DNA of 64,000 bases from Hymenobacter sp. GOD-10R (GTDB lineage Bacteria; Bacteroidota; Bacteroidia; Cytophagales; Hymenobacteraceae), in the NCBI RefSeq assembly GCF_035609205.1, contig NZ_CP141184.1, positions 2,508,501-2,572,500 of the forward strand, in the 5' to 3' direction. Of the stretch, positions 1 to 9,570 are shown piece after piece (position 1 is the stretch's first letter; the number at the start of each line of letters is the position of its first letter). The notes below the pieces were generated by a model. That model was not told the origin of the DNA and searched no databases. It saw nothing but the letters and a program-made list of their open reading frames with translations. A program made the translations under genes and the position numbers.

Positions 1-1
1 G

Positions 2-1186
2 GGCAAGATCGGCAACGCTAACCTCAACAACTGGTACGGCTCCCTTTCCCTGTATAACTCGGGGCTGTATGGCTCGGCTGCTACGTGGGCCTTTTCGCAG
101 GGCGGCAACCCCGACCTAGGGTGGGAAACGGGCAAGCAAACCAACGTGGGCGCTGATATTGGCCTGTTCAACGACCGGGTTCAGCTCGATCTGACTTACT
201 ATCGCAACAACGTGGACGGCCTCATCCTGAACGTGCCGCAGTCGCCCTCGAAAGGCATCCCTAATAATGCCATGCTCATGAACGTGGGCTCTATGTACAA
301 CCGAGGCTTTGAGGTGGGCGTGACGGCCAATGTGTTGGAGCAAGGCAAGTTTAGCTGGAACACCAACTTCAACTATACTTTCAACAAAAACCAGGTAACG
401 GCACTATACGGCGCAGGAACTGAGATTGTAGGTACCACCAGTGCCTCGGCCGAAACCTCCAATATCACCCGCGTGGGCTACTCGGTGGGCAGCCTCTACG
501 GGGCCAAAACTGACGGCGTGAACCCCGAGAACGGTCAGCGTATTTTCATCAACAAAGAAGGCCAGAAGGTTCAATACAACCACGCCGTACCCTCGGGCCA
601 AAGCCGCTGGACCTACCTCGATGGCTCGGCTGCGCCCGCCATTAACGTAACTGACTACCAACTGCTGGGCAACGCACTGCCAAAGTTCTACGGTGGTTTT
701 AACAACACCTTCCGGTACGGCAACTTCGACCTAGGGGTGAACTTTACCTACTCGGGCGGCAACTACGTGATGAACGGCAGCAAAGGCACCTGGCGCGACC
801 AGCGCTTCTGGAACAACACCACCGAAGTGCTCGACCGCTGGACGACGCCGGGCCAAAAGACGGACATTCCGCGCGTGGTGTACGGTGACCTGCTCTCCAA
901 CGGCTCGTCGTTCCCGATTTCTGAAAACGTGGAGAAAGCCGACTACATCCGTTTGCAAACCGCCTCGCTAGGCTATCGAGTGCCGGTGCAGCTGCTGAGC
1001 GGCAAGCTAGGTATCAGCTCGGTGCGGGTGTATACGCAGGTGTTCAACGCCTTCCTGATCACGAAGTACTCCGGTACGGACCCGGATATCTCCTCAAACG
1101 GCAACAACAATCTTACGCCCGGGGTGGATAAGAACTCCGTTCCGCAGGGCCGCACCTTCACCTTCGGCGTGAATGTCGGCTTCTAA
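2..1186 (+). CDS. SusC/RagA-family TonB-linked outer-membrane protein, C-terminal part
   Basis: The frame is open from the first bases of the window, so only the last 394 residues of a protein normally near 1000 residues are visible. It would form the outer-membrane barrel that imports substrate with energy from TonB. Seen: typical late SusC barrel text such as NPDLGWETGKQTNVGADIG near the start, many aromatic/Gly/Asn beta-strand segments, and an ending FTFGVNVGF with terminal Phe, as expected for an outer-membrane barrel. It is followed after 72 nt by a susD gene, which fixes the family. The plug, TonB box and signal peptide lie outside the window. Substrate cannot be read from this part; two peptidase genes downstream suggest peptides. 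Confidence 0.95.
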   Translation, partial: GKIGNANLNNWYGSLSLYNSGLYGSAATWAFSQGGNPDLGWETGKQTNVGADIGLFNDRVQLDLTYYRNNVDGLILNVPQSPSKGIPNNAMLMNVGSMYNRGFEVGVTANVLEQGKFSWNTNFNYTFNKNQVTALYGAGTEIVGTTSASAETSNITRVGYSVGSLYGAKTDGVNPENGQRIFINKEGQKVQYNHAVPSGQSRWTYLDGSAAPAINVTDYQLLGNALPKFYGGFNNTFRYGNFDLGVNFTYSGGNYVMNGSKGTWRDQRFWNNTTEVLDRWTTPGQKTDIPRVVYGDLLSNGSSFPISENVEKADYIRLQTASLGYRVPVQLLSGKLGISSVRVYTQVFNAFLITKYSGTDPDISSNGNNNLTPGVDKNSVPQGRTFTFGVNVGF

Positions 1187-1194
1187 GGTTCAAT

Positions 1195-1228
1195 AACCCT
1201 GTCAGGGCTTCAAGTCCCTGACAGGGTT
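1195..1228. repeat. Perfect 13-bp inverted repeat in the susC-susD gap
   Basis: Arms 1195-1207 and 1216-1228 (AACCCTGTCAGGG and its exact complement) flank an 8-nt loop. There is no T tract, so a simple terminator is unlikely. The hairpin could lower expression of susD relative to susC or stabilise the upstream mRNA. The sequence also resembles the short palindromes dispersed in Bacteroidota genomes. Confidence 0.8.
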
Positions 1229-1258
1229 AACAAATCACCTAGCAGAACTCAGAAAACA

Positions 1259-2713
1259 ATGAACATCCATACTTCTACAGCAAAAGCATTCAAGATTGGG
1301 GTAGCGTGCTTGGCGCTTACCGCGGGCCTAGGTCTGACGGCCTGCGATGAAAAGGACATCATGAACCCGGTGCCGCAGACATCCTTGCAGGATACTTTCT
1401 TGTTTGATACCCCCGCGCGGGTGTTGGGGCAAGTAAACGGTATGTACGCCGGCCTGAAATCGGGTAACTTCTTCGGGGGCCGCTTCCTGATGCTGAGCGA
1501 CATTCGGGGCGAGGAGTTTATTAACCGCCTGCAAAACGTGTTTACCGGCTATGATGCCTGGAACCACACTATCAACTCCGGCTCCAACGATGCTCTCACG
1601 ACTTGGAGCAGCGCCTACGCCACCATCAACCTAACTAACTTGGTAATTGATGGCCTAGCCGCCCACCCCAATGTGGTGGATGCGGCCACCACGGCGCAGT
1701 ACGTAGGCGAAGCCAAGTTTGTGCGGGCCCTGTGCTACTTCAGCCTCATCTCGTTCTACGGTCAGCCCTACGTGAAAGACCAGGGCGCTTCGCCCGGCGT
1801 GCCCTTGCGCATGAAAGGGGAGTCGACGCCGGCTAGTAACAACCTAGCTCGCAGCACTGTGGCGCAAGTATACGCCCAGATCATCAAAGACTTAGATGAT
1901 GCTGAAAAGGCGTTGCCGCTTCAGTATAGCACGCCGCTGCTGACCACTACGCGGGCGCACCGGAACACCGCTATTGCCCTCAAAACCAGAGTGTACCTGA
2001 ACATGGGTAAGTTTGATGAGGTAGTGACGGAGGCGAGTAAAATCGTGCCCTCGGCTGCGCCATTTAAGGCCCCGAGCGGTGTTGCAAACGAAATGCAGGC
2101 AAGTGTTGCCACGGTTTTCTCCGGCAGCTACACGACCACGGAGTCCATGTTCTCCATGCCCATGACGGAACTGGACAACATCAGCGGACAAAGCTCGCTG
2201 GGCTATGAGTATACTGTTAATCAGGAATACAACCTGAACCCGGCCGGTATTTTGGGGAACGCCGCGTGGCGCAGCACCGACGCGCGCCGCACTATGTTGC
2301 GCACCTCCGGCACCACGGTGTACCTGACCAAATACAACAAGGCCAATCCGTACCTCGATTATGTGCCGGTGATTCGCTATCCGGAAGTATTGCTCAATTA
2401 CGCCGAAGCTTTGGCCCGCAAAAGCACGCCTAACCTAGCATTGGCTACCACCTTGCTTACGGCTGTCCATCAGCGCTCCGACGCTAGCTACACGTTCCCG
2501 GCCACCGCCACCAGCACAGCCGCCGCTCTGACCAGCTCCATCTGGGTAGAACGCCGCATTGAACTGCTCGGCGAAGGGTTCCGCTCCAATGACTTGTTGC
2601 GCAATATGCTGACGATTCCGAGCAAAGGCACGGCTCCATCCATTACGGCCAGCCAGCCGGAGTATATCTTCCCCATCCCGAATGCGGAAATTTCCTCGAA
2701 TAAGGAACTGTAA
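1259..2713 (+). CDS. SusD/RagB-family nutrient-binding outer-membrane lipoprotein
   Basis: A 484-residue surface lipoprotein that would cap the SusC barrel and bind its substrate. Seen: an N-terminal hydrophobic stretch ending in the lipobox LTAC with Cys29, helical TPR-like text through the middle, the FVRALCYFSL helix typical of the SusD core near residue 157, and a C-terminal IRYPEVLLNYAEAL segment characteristic of SusD. It ends PEYIFPIPNAEISSNKEL, a typical SusD terminus, though shorter than the usual NPGY ending. The gene sits 72 nt after susC and is surely co-transcribed with it. Substrate is unknown. Confidence 0.95.
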   Translation: MNIHTSTAKAFKIGVACLALTAGLGLTACDEKDIMNPVPQTSLQDTFLFDTPARVLGQVNGMYAGLKSGNFFGGRFLMLSDIRGEEFINRLQNVFTGYDAWNHTINSGSNDALTTWSSAYATINLTNLVIDGLAAHPNVVDAATTAQYVGEAKFVRALCYFSLISFYGQPYVKDQGASPGVPLRMKGESTPASNNLARSTVAQVYAQIIKDLDDAEKALPLQYSTPLLTTTRAHRNTAIALKTRVYLNMGKFDEVVTEASKIVPSAAPFKAPSGVANEMQASVATVFSGSYTTTESMFSMPMTELDNISGQSSLGYEYTVNQEYNLNPAGILGNAAWRSTDARRTMLRTSGTTVYLTKYNKANPYLDYVPVIRYPEVLLNYAEALARKSTPNLALATTLLTAVHQRSDASYTFPATATSTAAALTSSIWVERRIELLGEGFRSNDLLRNMLTIPSKGTAPSITASQPEYIFPIPNAEISSNKEL

Positions 2714-2728
2714 AAGCTAGCTAGGTGG

Positions 2729-2858
2729 TGTAGAGACACATACTTGTGTCTCCCCGTTGAACGACCGGTATAGCACGACTATCGTCACAACAGACTGATT
2801 GAAAACGGCCGGAATAAACAGCATCAGCAACGACGAGACACAAGTATGTGTCTCTACA
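2729..2858. repeat. REPIN-like pair: two inverted 24-nt palindromic units
   Basis: Arm 2729-2752 and arm 2835-2858 are exact reverse complements, separated by 82 nt. Each arm is itself a hairpin (GAGACAC, 6-nt loop, GTGTCTC). This head-to-head arrangement of two REP-type palindromes is the structure of a REPIN, a short non-autonomous mobile element. It occupies most of the gap between susD and the metallopeptidase gene. Confidence 0.8.
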
Positions 2859-2930
2859 ACCAGATAGCCGCAACGCGCCAATCTAACTTATTCCTTACCC
2901 AATAAACCAAACCCGCACGCCCAATCATCT

Positions 2931-5474
2931 ATGAGAGTAACTCGACCCTTGTTGGTGGGAATGTTGGCCTTCAGCCAGATTTCCGTCGCCCAAAACACTC
3001 CCTCTAGCCCCGCCCCCAGAGCCGAAGCCAAGCCTGCCGCGTCCATCTCATCGGTCACGCAGGGCATGAAGAAATTCGATGGCTATTTTCCCTTTTATTA
3101 CGATGAGAAAAGTGGCAAAATCTACCTAGAGGTTGATAAGCTAGGAAAGGAGTTCCTGTATTTCGGCTCGCTCACCAATGGGGTCGGATCGGGCGGACCG
3201 GAGCGCGGACAAGCATCGTCGGCCATTGCAAAGTTCGAGCGGGTGGGCACCAAAGTGTTCTTGGTGGAGCCCGTGTACAGCTACCGGGCCATGTCGAAAA
3301 ATGCGGATGAGCAGCACGCGGTGGAAAATGCCTTTGCCAAGTCGGTGATTTGGGGCTTTAACCCTGCCGCCGTAGAGGGCGACAAAGTGCTGTTGGATAT
3401 GACGCCTTTCCTGGTGCGCGATAGCCAAAAAATCGGCGACCGGCTCGGTACACCTAGCTACGCGGGCCCCGGTGTGGGCGGTGGCCGCGCCGGTGGGGGT
3501 GGCGCCAGCACGCCGTACCGCTTCGATGAGTCGCGCTCGGCTGTGTACCTAGAGAACACCAAGAACTTTCCCAAGAACACCGAGTTTGAGGCCATCATCA
3601 CCTTCACCGGCGGTCCAACGGGCGCGGGGCGTGGCTTCTTCGGGGGCGGCTCCGACATTGCGCCCGACCCCAACGCGGTGACGGTGAACATGCACCAGTC
3701 CTTCGTGGAGCTGCCCGACGACAAGTACAAGCCGCGCAAGTTTGATCCGCGCTCGGGCTTCAACCAGTTCACCTACATGGACTTCTCGGCGCCCATGACG
3801 GAGCAGCTGACCAAGCGCTACACCCGTCGGCACCGGCTAGAAAAGAAAAACCCGAAGGCTGCGATGAGCGAGCCGGTGGAGCCAATCGTGTACTACGTGG
3901 ACCGCGGCGCGCCGGAACAAATCAAGAAGGCGCTCATCGAGGGCGGCTCCTGGTGGAATCAGGCATTTGAAGCGGCCGGATATAAAAATGCCTTCCAGGT
4001 CAAGGAACTGCCTGCTGGCGCGGACCCCATGGATATTCGCTACAACGTGGTGAACTGGGTGAACCGCTCCGGTAGCCCGAGGGCTTTCTCGTACGGCTCT
4101 TCGTACATCGACCCGCGCACGGGCGAAATCATCAAAGGCGTCGTGACCCTAGGTTCCGACCGCCACCGGCAGGATTACCTCATTGCCGAGGGCCTGTTGC
4201 AGCCTTACCACGATGGCAAGCAGACGACCGACAAGATGGAGAAGATGGCGCTGGCCCGCATCCGGCAGCTGTCGGCCCACGAAATTGGCCACACCCTAGG
4301 TCTCTACCACAATTTCACCTCCAGCACCCACGACCGGGGCTCGGTGATGGATTACCCGTTCCCGCGCTTCGAACTCAAGAATGGGGTAGTTGACGTGTCG
4401 GATGCCTACGCGACTGGCATTGGCAGCTGGGATAAGCGCGCCATTACGTGGGGTTACCAAGACTTTGCAAAGGGCACGAACGAGGACGAGGCGCTGGATA
4501 AAATCATGGCGGAAACCCTGAAGCAGGGCCACATCTTCATCCCCGACATTGGCGGCTACGTGCACCCCAACTCCCACCAGTGGGACGACGGCGAAAATGC
4601 CGTGGTGCAGCTCAACAAGCTCATGACGGTACGCCGCCACGTGCTCGACAACTTCTCGGAAGCCGCTATCCAAAAGGATATGCCGATGGCAACGCTGGAA
4701 GAAGTATTGGTGCCCATTTACCTTTTGCACCGCTACCAAATCGAAGCCACGGCGAAGTCGCTGGGTGGCCTTTACTTCACGCACGCCGTGAAGAATGATG
4801 GCCAGACCATCACTCGCATGGTGGACCCCGCCGAGCAGTGGAAAGCCTTTGATGCGCTCATGGCTACCGTGTCGCCACAAGCCCTAGCCTTGCCCGAGAA
4901 ACTAATTCAGAAAATTCCACCGCGCCCATCGGGCTTCCCAGGCGGCTTGGAAACGTTCAGCGGCTATACCGGCCCAACCTTTGACCCAATGGCCGCCGCC
5001 GAGTCGGCCGCAAACGAAACCATTTCTTCGCTGCTGAATCCCGAGCGGGCGGCCCGCTTGGTGGAGTACCACGCCCGCGACGCGGCCCAGCCCGGTTTCC
5101 TGCCCGTGGTCGACAAGCTGCTGGATAAGACGTGGAAAACGCCGCTGGCTGCCGGCTACAACGGCGAGCTGCAAGCGGTCGTGAACAACCTTACGCTGAA
5201 GTACTTGCTAGCCCTAGCGGCCAATGAAAAAGCATCGCCTGGCGTGCGCGGCGAAGCGCTGCTGAAAGTAGACGACCTACAACAGTGGATGACCGCCACC
5301 GTGGCAAAAGCCGAACCTAGGCAAAAAGCCAATCTGCTATTCGGCCTGGATCAGATTGGTAAGTACCGCGAAAGCCCCGAAAAATTCCTGACTCCGGCTG
5401 CCTCGGTCATGCCTCCCGGTGCCCCCATCGGCATGCCCGCTATGGACTTCTTGAACGATGATTTTGCTTACTAA
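2931..5474 (+). CDS. Secreted zinc-dependent metallopeptidase (DUF5118/DUF5117/DUF4953 type)
   Basis: An 847-residue exported peptidase of the large Bacteroidota metzincin-like group. Seen: signal peptide ending SVAQ near residue 21, an N-terminal region beginning KKFDGYFPFYYDEKSGKIYL that matches the DUF5118/5117 lead-in, and the zinc site HEIGHTLGLYH at residues 450-460 (His450, His454, His460 as ligands, Glu451 as catalytic base), with SVMDYPFPRF about 20 residues later as the Met-turn region. A long helical C-terminal domain follows. Placement between susCD and an M20 amidohydrolase suggests it trims peptides for import. Substrate specificity is inferred only from context. Confidence 0.93.
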   Translation: MRVTRPLLVGMLAFSQISVAQNTPSSPAPRAEAKPAASISSVTQGMKKFDGYFPFYYDEKSGKIYLEVDKLGKEFLYFGSLTNGVGSGGPERGQASSAIAKFERVGTKVFLVEPVYSYRAMSKNADEQHAVENAFAKSVIWGFNPAAVEGDKVLLDMTPFLVRDSQKIGDRLGTPSYAGPGVGGGRAGGGGASTPYRFDESRSAVYLENTKNFPKNTEFEAIITFTGGPTGAGRGFFGGGSDIAPDPNAVTVNMHQSFVELPDDKYKPRKFDPRSGFNQFTYMDFSAPMTEQLTKRYTRRHRLEKKNPKAAMSEPVEPIVYYVDRGAPEQIKKALIEGGSWWNQAFEAAGYKNAFQVKELPAGADPMDIRYNVVNWVNRSGSPRAFSYGSSYIDPRTGEIIKGVVTLGSDRHRQDYLIAEGLLQPYHDGKQTTDKMEKMALARIRQLSAHEIGHTLGLYHNFTSSTHDRGSVMDYPFPRFELKNGVVDVSDAYATGIGSWDKRAITWGYQDFAKGTNEDEALDKIMAETLKQGHIFIPDIGGYVHPNSHQWDDGENAVVQLNKLMTVRRHVLDNFSEAAIQKDMPMATLEEVLVPIYLLHRYQIEATAKSLGGLYFTHAVKNDGQTITRMVDPAEQWKAFDALMATVSPQALALPEKLIQKIPPRPSGFPGGLETFSGYTGPTFDPMAAAESAANETISSLLNPERAARLVEYHARDAAQPGFLPVVDKLLDKTWKTPLAAGYNGELQAVVNNLTLKYLLALAANEKASPGVRGEALLKVDDLQQWMTATVAKAEPRQKANLLFGLDQIGKYRESPEKFLTPAASVMPPGAPIGMPAMDFLNDDFAY

Positions 5475-5478
5475 CTAA

Positions 5479-5581
5479 TGTAGCGTGAAGCGCCAACTCG
5501 CGTGTCGTTGAACGATGCTTATGGTGACTAAACCTAGGTGCTGCTTTTCAGCGACGCGCGAAGCCAGCGCTTCACGCTACA
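5479..5581. repeat. REPIN-like inverted repeat
   Basis: Arms 5479-5493 and 5567-5581 are perfect 15-nt reverse complements (TGTAGCGTGAAGCGC), and the next ~15 nt inside each arm pair imperfectly. The pair spans about 100 nt. The right arm lies just upstream of the true start of the M20 gene, so any reading of that gene that starts further upstream would translate the repeat. Confidence 0.75.
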
Positions 5582-5619
5582 AATCATTCGCCTTTTCACC
5601 TCAACCAACCACTGCTTCC

Positions 5620-7296
5620 ATGAAAAGAAAACTACCGCATCTTTTTCGTCGCGCTGGCTTCGTGCTAGCCACGGCAGGCCTGGTAAGCGCGCTGACGCCC
5701 AAGCAGGCCGCTGCCCAAACTACGATGTCGCCAGCTAAGCTGGAGGCGCTCAAGAAAGAGCTGGTTGCCGAAATTGACAAGCAACAGAAGTCGACGCAGG
5801 AGATGGTGGATATGGTATTCAGCTTCGGGGAGCTAGGTTTTCAAGAGACCGAAACCTCGCGCTACCTAACCGACATCCTGAAGAAAAATGGCTTTACGAT
5901 TGAGCAAGGTGTTGCCGGTATGCCCACAGCGTGGATGGCAAAGTGGGGGTCAGGAAAGCCTGTTATTGCCATCGGCAGCGACATCGACTGTATCCCAAAA
6001 GCGTCGCAGAAGCCCGGTGTAGCCTACCACGACCCCATTATCGAAGGGGCTCCAGGTCATGGCGAAGGGCACAACTCGGGTGAGCCACTGAACCTCACGG
6101 CGGTGCTGGCGCTCAAGAAGATCATGCAGCGCGAGAAGATTTCGGGTACGTTGGTGCTGTGGCCCGGTGTGGCGGAAGAGCAGCTAGGCAGCAAGGCGTA
6201 CTTTGTGCGCGATGGATACTTCAAGAACGTGGATGCCTGCATCTTCACCCACGTGGGCGACAACCTAGGTACCTCGTACGGCGACGCAGGTGGCAACGGC
6301 ATGGTGTCGGTGAAGTTCAACTTCGACGGTCAAGCGGCGCACTCGGCGGGTGCACCGTGGCGGGGCCGTAGCGCCCTCGACGCCGTAGAGCTGATGGATA
6401 TTGCCTGGAATTTCCACCGTGAGCATATGGAAATCACCCAACGCTCGCACTACGTCATCCCCGATGGGGGCGACCAGCCGAACGTGGTGCCTTCCAAAGC
6501 GTCGGTGTGGTACTACTTCCGTGACCGGACCTACCCGAAGATCATGGACATGTACAAGGATGCCATCAAAATGGCGCAGGGCGCTACCCTGATGACCAAC
6601 ACCGAAATGACCTACGAGATGCTAGGTAGCGCTTGGCCGGGCCACATGAACAAACCCATGGCCGAAGTCATGTACGAGAATATCAAAATGGTAGGGCTGC
6701 CCACTTGGTCGCCCGAAGACCAGACCCTAGCTCGCGCCACGCAGGTAGAAATGAAAGCCCCCAAAACGGATCGGCGCGGTCGGCCCATCGATGGCCTCGC
6801 AATGAAGCTAGACAGCCTCAGCAAACCCGATAACAACTCCATTGGCGGCGGTTCCGACGACATTGCCGACATCTCCTGGAACGTGCCGACCATTGTGCTG
6901 CGCTACCCTTCCAACATTCCGGGCTTGCCTGGTCATCACTGGTCTAATGCCATTTCCATGGCCACACCCATTGCCCACAAAGGCGTAACAGCCGGTGCCA
7001 AAGCCGAGGCCATGACGTTGCTGGACATGCTCGTGAAGCCCGAAATTATCAAAAATGCCTGGGCCTATTTCAACGACGTGCAAACCAAGGACACCAAGTA
7101 TATTCCCTTTGTGTCTAAAACTGATAAGCCGGCTATCGAGTTGAATAAGAAGATAATGGCTGAGTACCGCCCGGAAATGAAGAAGTATTACTACAATCCG
7201 GCGAAATACAAAACGTACCTGGAGCAGTTGGGTATCAAGTACCCGACGGTACGCCCCACCGGCACCAGCCAAACAACAACGGGCGGTGGCAATTAG
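5620..7296 (+). CDS. Exported M20-family amidohydrolase / peptidase (AbgB-like)
   Basis: A 558-residue M20 zinc hydrolase related to p-aminobenzoyl-glutamate hydrolase subunit B and aminoacylases, which cleave amide bonds of acylated amino acids or dipeptides. Seen: signal peptide MKRKLPHLFRRAGF...AAAQ, metal-site region GHGEGHNSGEP, the glutamate pair in WPGVAEEQLGSK expected for catalysis, and dimerisation-domain text after it. The ATG at 5620 was chosen because it begins a clean signal peptide; the frame stays open upstream to 5515 but that part is repeat DNA. Together with the metallopeptidase and susCD it suggests uptake and breakdown of peptides or acyl-amino acids. Confidence 0.92.
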   Translation: MKRKLPHLFRRAGFVLATAGLVSALTPKQAAAQTTMSPAKLEALKKELVAEIDKQQKSTQEMVDMVFSFGELGFQETETSRYLTDILKKNGFTIEQGVAGMPTAWMAKWGSGKPVIAIGSDIDCIPKASQKPGVAYHDPIIEGAPGHGEGHNSGEPLNLTAVLALKKIMQREKISGTLVLWPGVAEEQLGSKAYFVRDGYFKNVDACIFTHVGDNLGTSYGDAGGNGMVSVKFNFDGQAAHSAGAPWRGRSALDAVELMDIAWNFHREHMEITQRSHYVIPDGGDQPNVVPSKASVWYYFRDRTYPKIMDMYKDAIKMAQGATLMTNTEMTYEMLGSAWPGHMNKPMAEVMYENIKMVGLPTWSPEDQTLARATQVEMKAPKTDRRGRPIDGLAMKLDSLSKPDNNSIGGGSDDIADISWNVPTIVLRYPSNIPGLPGHHWSNAISMATPIAHKGVTAGAKAEAMTLLDMLVKPEIIKNAWAYFNDVQTKDTKYIPFVSKTDKPAIELNKKIMAEYRPEMKKYYYNPAKYKTYLEQLGIKYPTVRPTGTSQTTTGGGN

Positions 7297-7331
7297 GAAG
7301 ATGCGAGGCCTAGCTTAGCTATAAGCCTGCA

Positions 7332-7436
7332 CCTGCCATCCTAAGAAAGTGAAGGGCCTTATCAGGCTAGAACGAGTCGTGGTTACGGCAGTTGTTCTAG
7401 CTTGATAAGGCCCTTCGCTTTGTTCGAGATGACAGG
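7332..7436. repeat. Long imperfect inverted repeat between convergent genes
   Basis: Arms 7351-7373 and 7394-7416 pair over 23 bp with one mismatch, and the flanks (CCTGCCATC on the left, GATGACAGG on the right) extend the stem imperfectly to 7332-7436. Outer parts resemble the CCTGTCATCCTGAGC-type repeat widespread in bacterial genomes. It lies between the M20 gene (+) and the TIGR02757 gene (-), so it may also end transcription from both sides. Confidence 0.75.
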
Positions 7437-7460
7437 CGGACTTGAGGTAAAAACTATCGA

Positions 7461-8228
7461 TTAAAAAGTCCCATGCTTTTCTTCCACACCTAGCCCAAAT
7501 AGCGCAAAATCGTACTTCACCGGGTCAGTTGGATCAAAAGCGCGCAGGTGAGCGGTGAGTTCTTCGGCCGCTTGCCAATCTACGAGTTTGCGGGTCATTA
7601 AGCCTAGGCGGCGGGCAACGCGCTCCACGTGCACATCACAGGGGCAGACCAGGTCGGCGGCGGGCATGCGCGTCCAGAGGCCGAAGTCGACGCCGCGGGC
7701 GTCTTGGCGGACCATCCAGCGCAGGTACATATTCACGCGCTTACAGGCCGAACCACGCGCGGGCGTGGCCACGTGCTTGCGGGTGCGCTGCGGCGCATCG
7801 GGCAGGCTGAAGAAAAGGTTGTGGAAATTCTCCAGCCGCTCGCGTTGCGTACTACCGATCAGAAAACCATCTTCTAACGTGCTGTGACTTTGGTAAAACC
7901 AACGCAGCCAATGCACGAAGTACAGCAAGTCGGTGTCGCAGAACGTGCGGTGGCAGAAACCTAGCAAGCCCTTTAAGTCCTCATCTCCGTGCTGCGTGAT
8001 GAACTGGTAAGGCGCATTATCCATACGCTTTATAAGCTCAGTACACTTGCTGATGATGGTTTTGCGCTGCCCCCACGCGAGCAGCGCCGCAAACAAACCG
8101 CTGATTTCTATATCCTGCCGCTGTGTAAAACGGTGGGGAATGCTAATCGGGTCGTTCGCAATAAAGGTTGGCTGGTCGTAACGGTCGTAGTGGTCGTTGA
8201 GAAACTGGCGAAGCTGGGCAGTGTTCAT
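7461..8228 (-). CDS. TIGR02757 (DUF2400) family protein
   Basis: A 255-residue conserved protein found across Bacteroidota and some other phyla, usually of this length. Its function is not established. Seen: N-terminal YDQPTFIANDPISIPHRF and FAALLAWGQRKTII, both family hallmarks, a Cys/His-containing middle, and RMPAADLVCPCDVHVERVARRLGLM, which recalls the helix-hairpin-helix region of DNA-glycosylase-like folds. No signal peptide is present, so it should be cytoplasmic. It appears monocistronic, facing the M20 gene. Confidence 0.9.
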   Translation of the reverse strand: MNTAQLRQFLNDHYDRYDQPTFIANDPISIPHRFTQRQDIEISGLFAALLAWGQRKTIISKCTELIKRMDNAPYQFITQHGDEDLKGLLGFCHRTFCDTDLLYFVHWLRWFYQSHSTLEDGFLIGSTQRERLENFHNLFFSLPDAPQRTRKHVATPARGSACKRVNMYLRWMVRQDARGVDFGLWTRMPAADLVCPCDVHVERVARRLGLMTRKLVDWQAAEELTAHLRAFDPTDPVKYDFALFGLGVEEKHGTF

Positions 8229-8332
8229 TTCATTTATTAGTCAATAATGAGCATTTAACAGGTGGAACCCTCATACGGATGATGAAGCAGCTTCCTAGTT
8301 AAATGATGAACATTAGTTGACAAGTGAAACGG

Positions 8333-9346
8333 TTACGGTACATACGACGTCTCGACGCGGAAGCGGCTGTTCGGCATGGAGAGGCGCTGCACGGCACGTG
8401 GGGAGAGACGCACCAAGATGGTGCTGTTCTCACCCGTATCAGGTAGTTGGCCAATCACGCGCACGTACACCGATTGCCCATTCATGATGTTGCGTACCTG
8501 CATGATCGTGCCCACTGGTGCCGTCTTGTGCAAGGCTAGGTACTTATCCGTCACGGCCCCCTCAATAGTAGCAGCTAGGCCGTTTTCGCGCACGCGGTGC
8601 ACGATTTCGCTGGCCCGATCGGGCGCACGGTCTTCGGCGGTGGTGGGTGGGGTCGCCGCGTCGGCGTTGGTTTCTTTGTCGCGGTCAGTAGCCTCCGGAC
8701 GTTCAGCGAGCACCGTGGCGGGCGATGAGGGCGCGGGCGTAGTCTTAGGTGCGGCAGCCGCAGTAGGCTCAACGGCGGGTTTAGCGCTAGGAGCCGCACC
8801 ACCAGCCGGCACGATGATCAGCGTTTGCCCTACGCGCACACCGTAGTCAGCCGGCAGCTGATTGATACGCGCTAGCTCAGCCGGCGCCATATTAAAGCGG
8901 CGAGCGGTAGAAAAGAGGGTTTGCCCTTTTTCTACAACATATACTTGGTTGCCACGGGCATCAGTCTGTAAGCCTGTCCCACCAGTAGGAGTCGCTGGCT
9001 TAGGTGCCGCCGAAACGGTAGCGGGGCGGTTAGCCGGTGCCGGTCGGGTAGCAGTGGGCGCGGGGTTAGTCAGCACAACACGGGTGCGAGGTACCAGTAC
9101 AACTTGCCCCGAAAACAAAGCGCCTTGCACTTTGGGGTTCGCTTCCACAATCTGATCGACAGGTACTTTGTAGCGGCGCGAAATGCCGTAGAGGGTCTCA
9201 CCCGCTTTCACGCGGTGTTTGATGAGTATCTTATTATTTTGGTAGATAACCCCAATGGAGTCGACCAGAGCAATGGGCCGAGGCGTGGCCAATGCGGCAA
9301 ATCCAGCGAAAAAAGACGCGGTAACCAGCACTAAAAAACGAGTCAT
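8333..9346 (-). CDS. Secreted protein with two LysM domains and a C-terminal double-psi barrel (RlpA-like)
   Basis: A 337-residue envelope protein expected to bind peptidoglycan. Domains in order: signal peptide (about 1-20), LysM1 (about 44-87, KAGETLYGISRRYKVPV), a Pro/Ala/Thr-rich linker, LysM2 (about 136-180, EKGQTLFSTARRFNM), a second low-complexity linker (about 181-245) and a C-terminal domain (about 250-335) with NGLAATIEGAV...VRVIGQLPDTGENSTILVRLSPRA, which fits an RlpA-like double-psi beta-barrel. RlpA barrels can be lytic transglycosylases, but the catalytic Asp/His pair was not confirmed here, so enzymatic activity is uncertain. It is divergent from kdsB. Confidence 0.88.
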   Translation of the reverse strand: MTRFLVLVTASFFAGFAALATPRPIALVDSIGVIYQNNKILIKHRVKAGETLYGISRRYKVPVDQIVEANPKVQGALFSGQVVLVPRTRVVLTNPAPTATRPAPANRPATVSAAPKPATPTGGTGLQTDARGNQVYVVEKGQTLFSTARRFNMAPAELARINQLPADYGVRVGQTLIIVPAGGAAPSAKPAVEPTAAAAPKTTPAPSSPATVLAERPEATDRDKETNADAATPPTTAEDRAPDRASEIVHRVRENGLAATIEGAVTDKYLALHKTAPVGTIMQVRNIMNGQSVYVRVIGQLPDTGENSTILVRLSPRAVQRLSMPNSRFRVETSYVP

Positions 9347-9570
9347 AGAAAGGTGCGCAGGAAGCGCGCAGGAGCCAGGCAGCCGGGGCTAGGCCCCGCG
9401 CGGAAGACGGGAAAAGTAGGCGGAAAGATAAAAAATAATCCTAGCCTAGGATGGTTTGCACGGCCTTTAGGCTAGGAGGAAGTACAATAAAGTAGCTATT
9501 TCTGCTAGGAGCTCGGTGGGCATCCCGGAAATTTCGGTTTTTTGCAAAACGTTTTTCGTCTTGCTCTATT

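Noticed and set aside
5515..5619. Upstream extension of the M20 gene to 5515
   Set aside because: The added 35 residues are encoded by the inverted repeat and precede a good signal peptide at 5620.
9395..9475. Short palindromes (CGGGGCTAGGCCCCG and TCCTAGCCTAGGA) between the LysM gene and kdsB
   Set aside because: Arms of 5-6 bp are expected by chance in CCTAGG-rich DNA; not called as operators.
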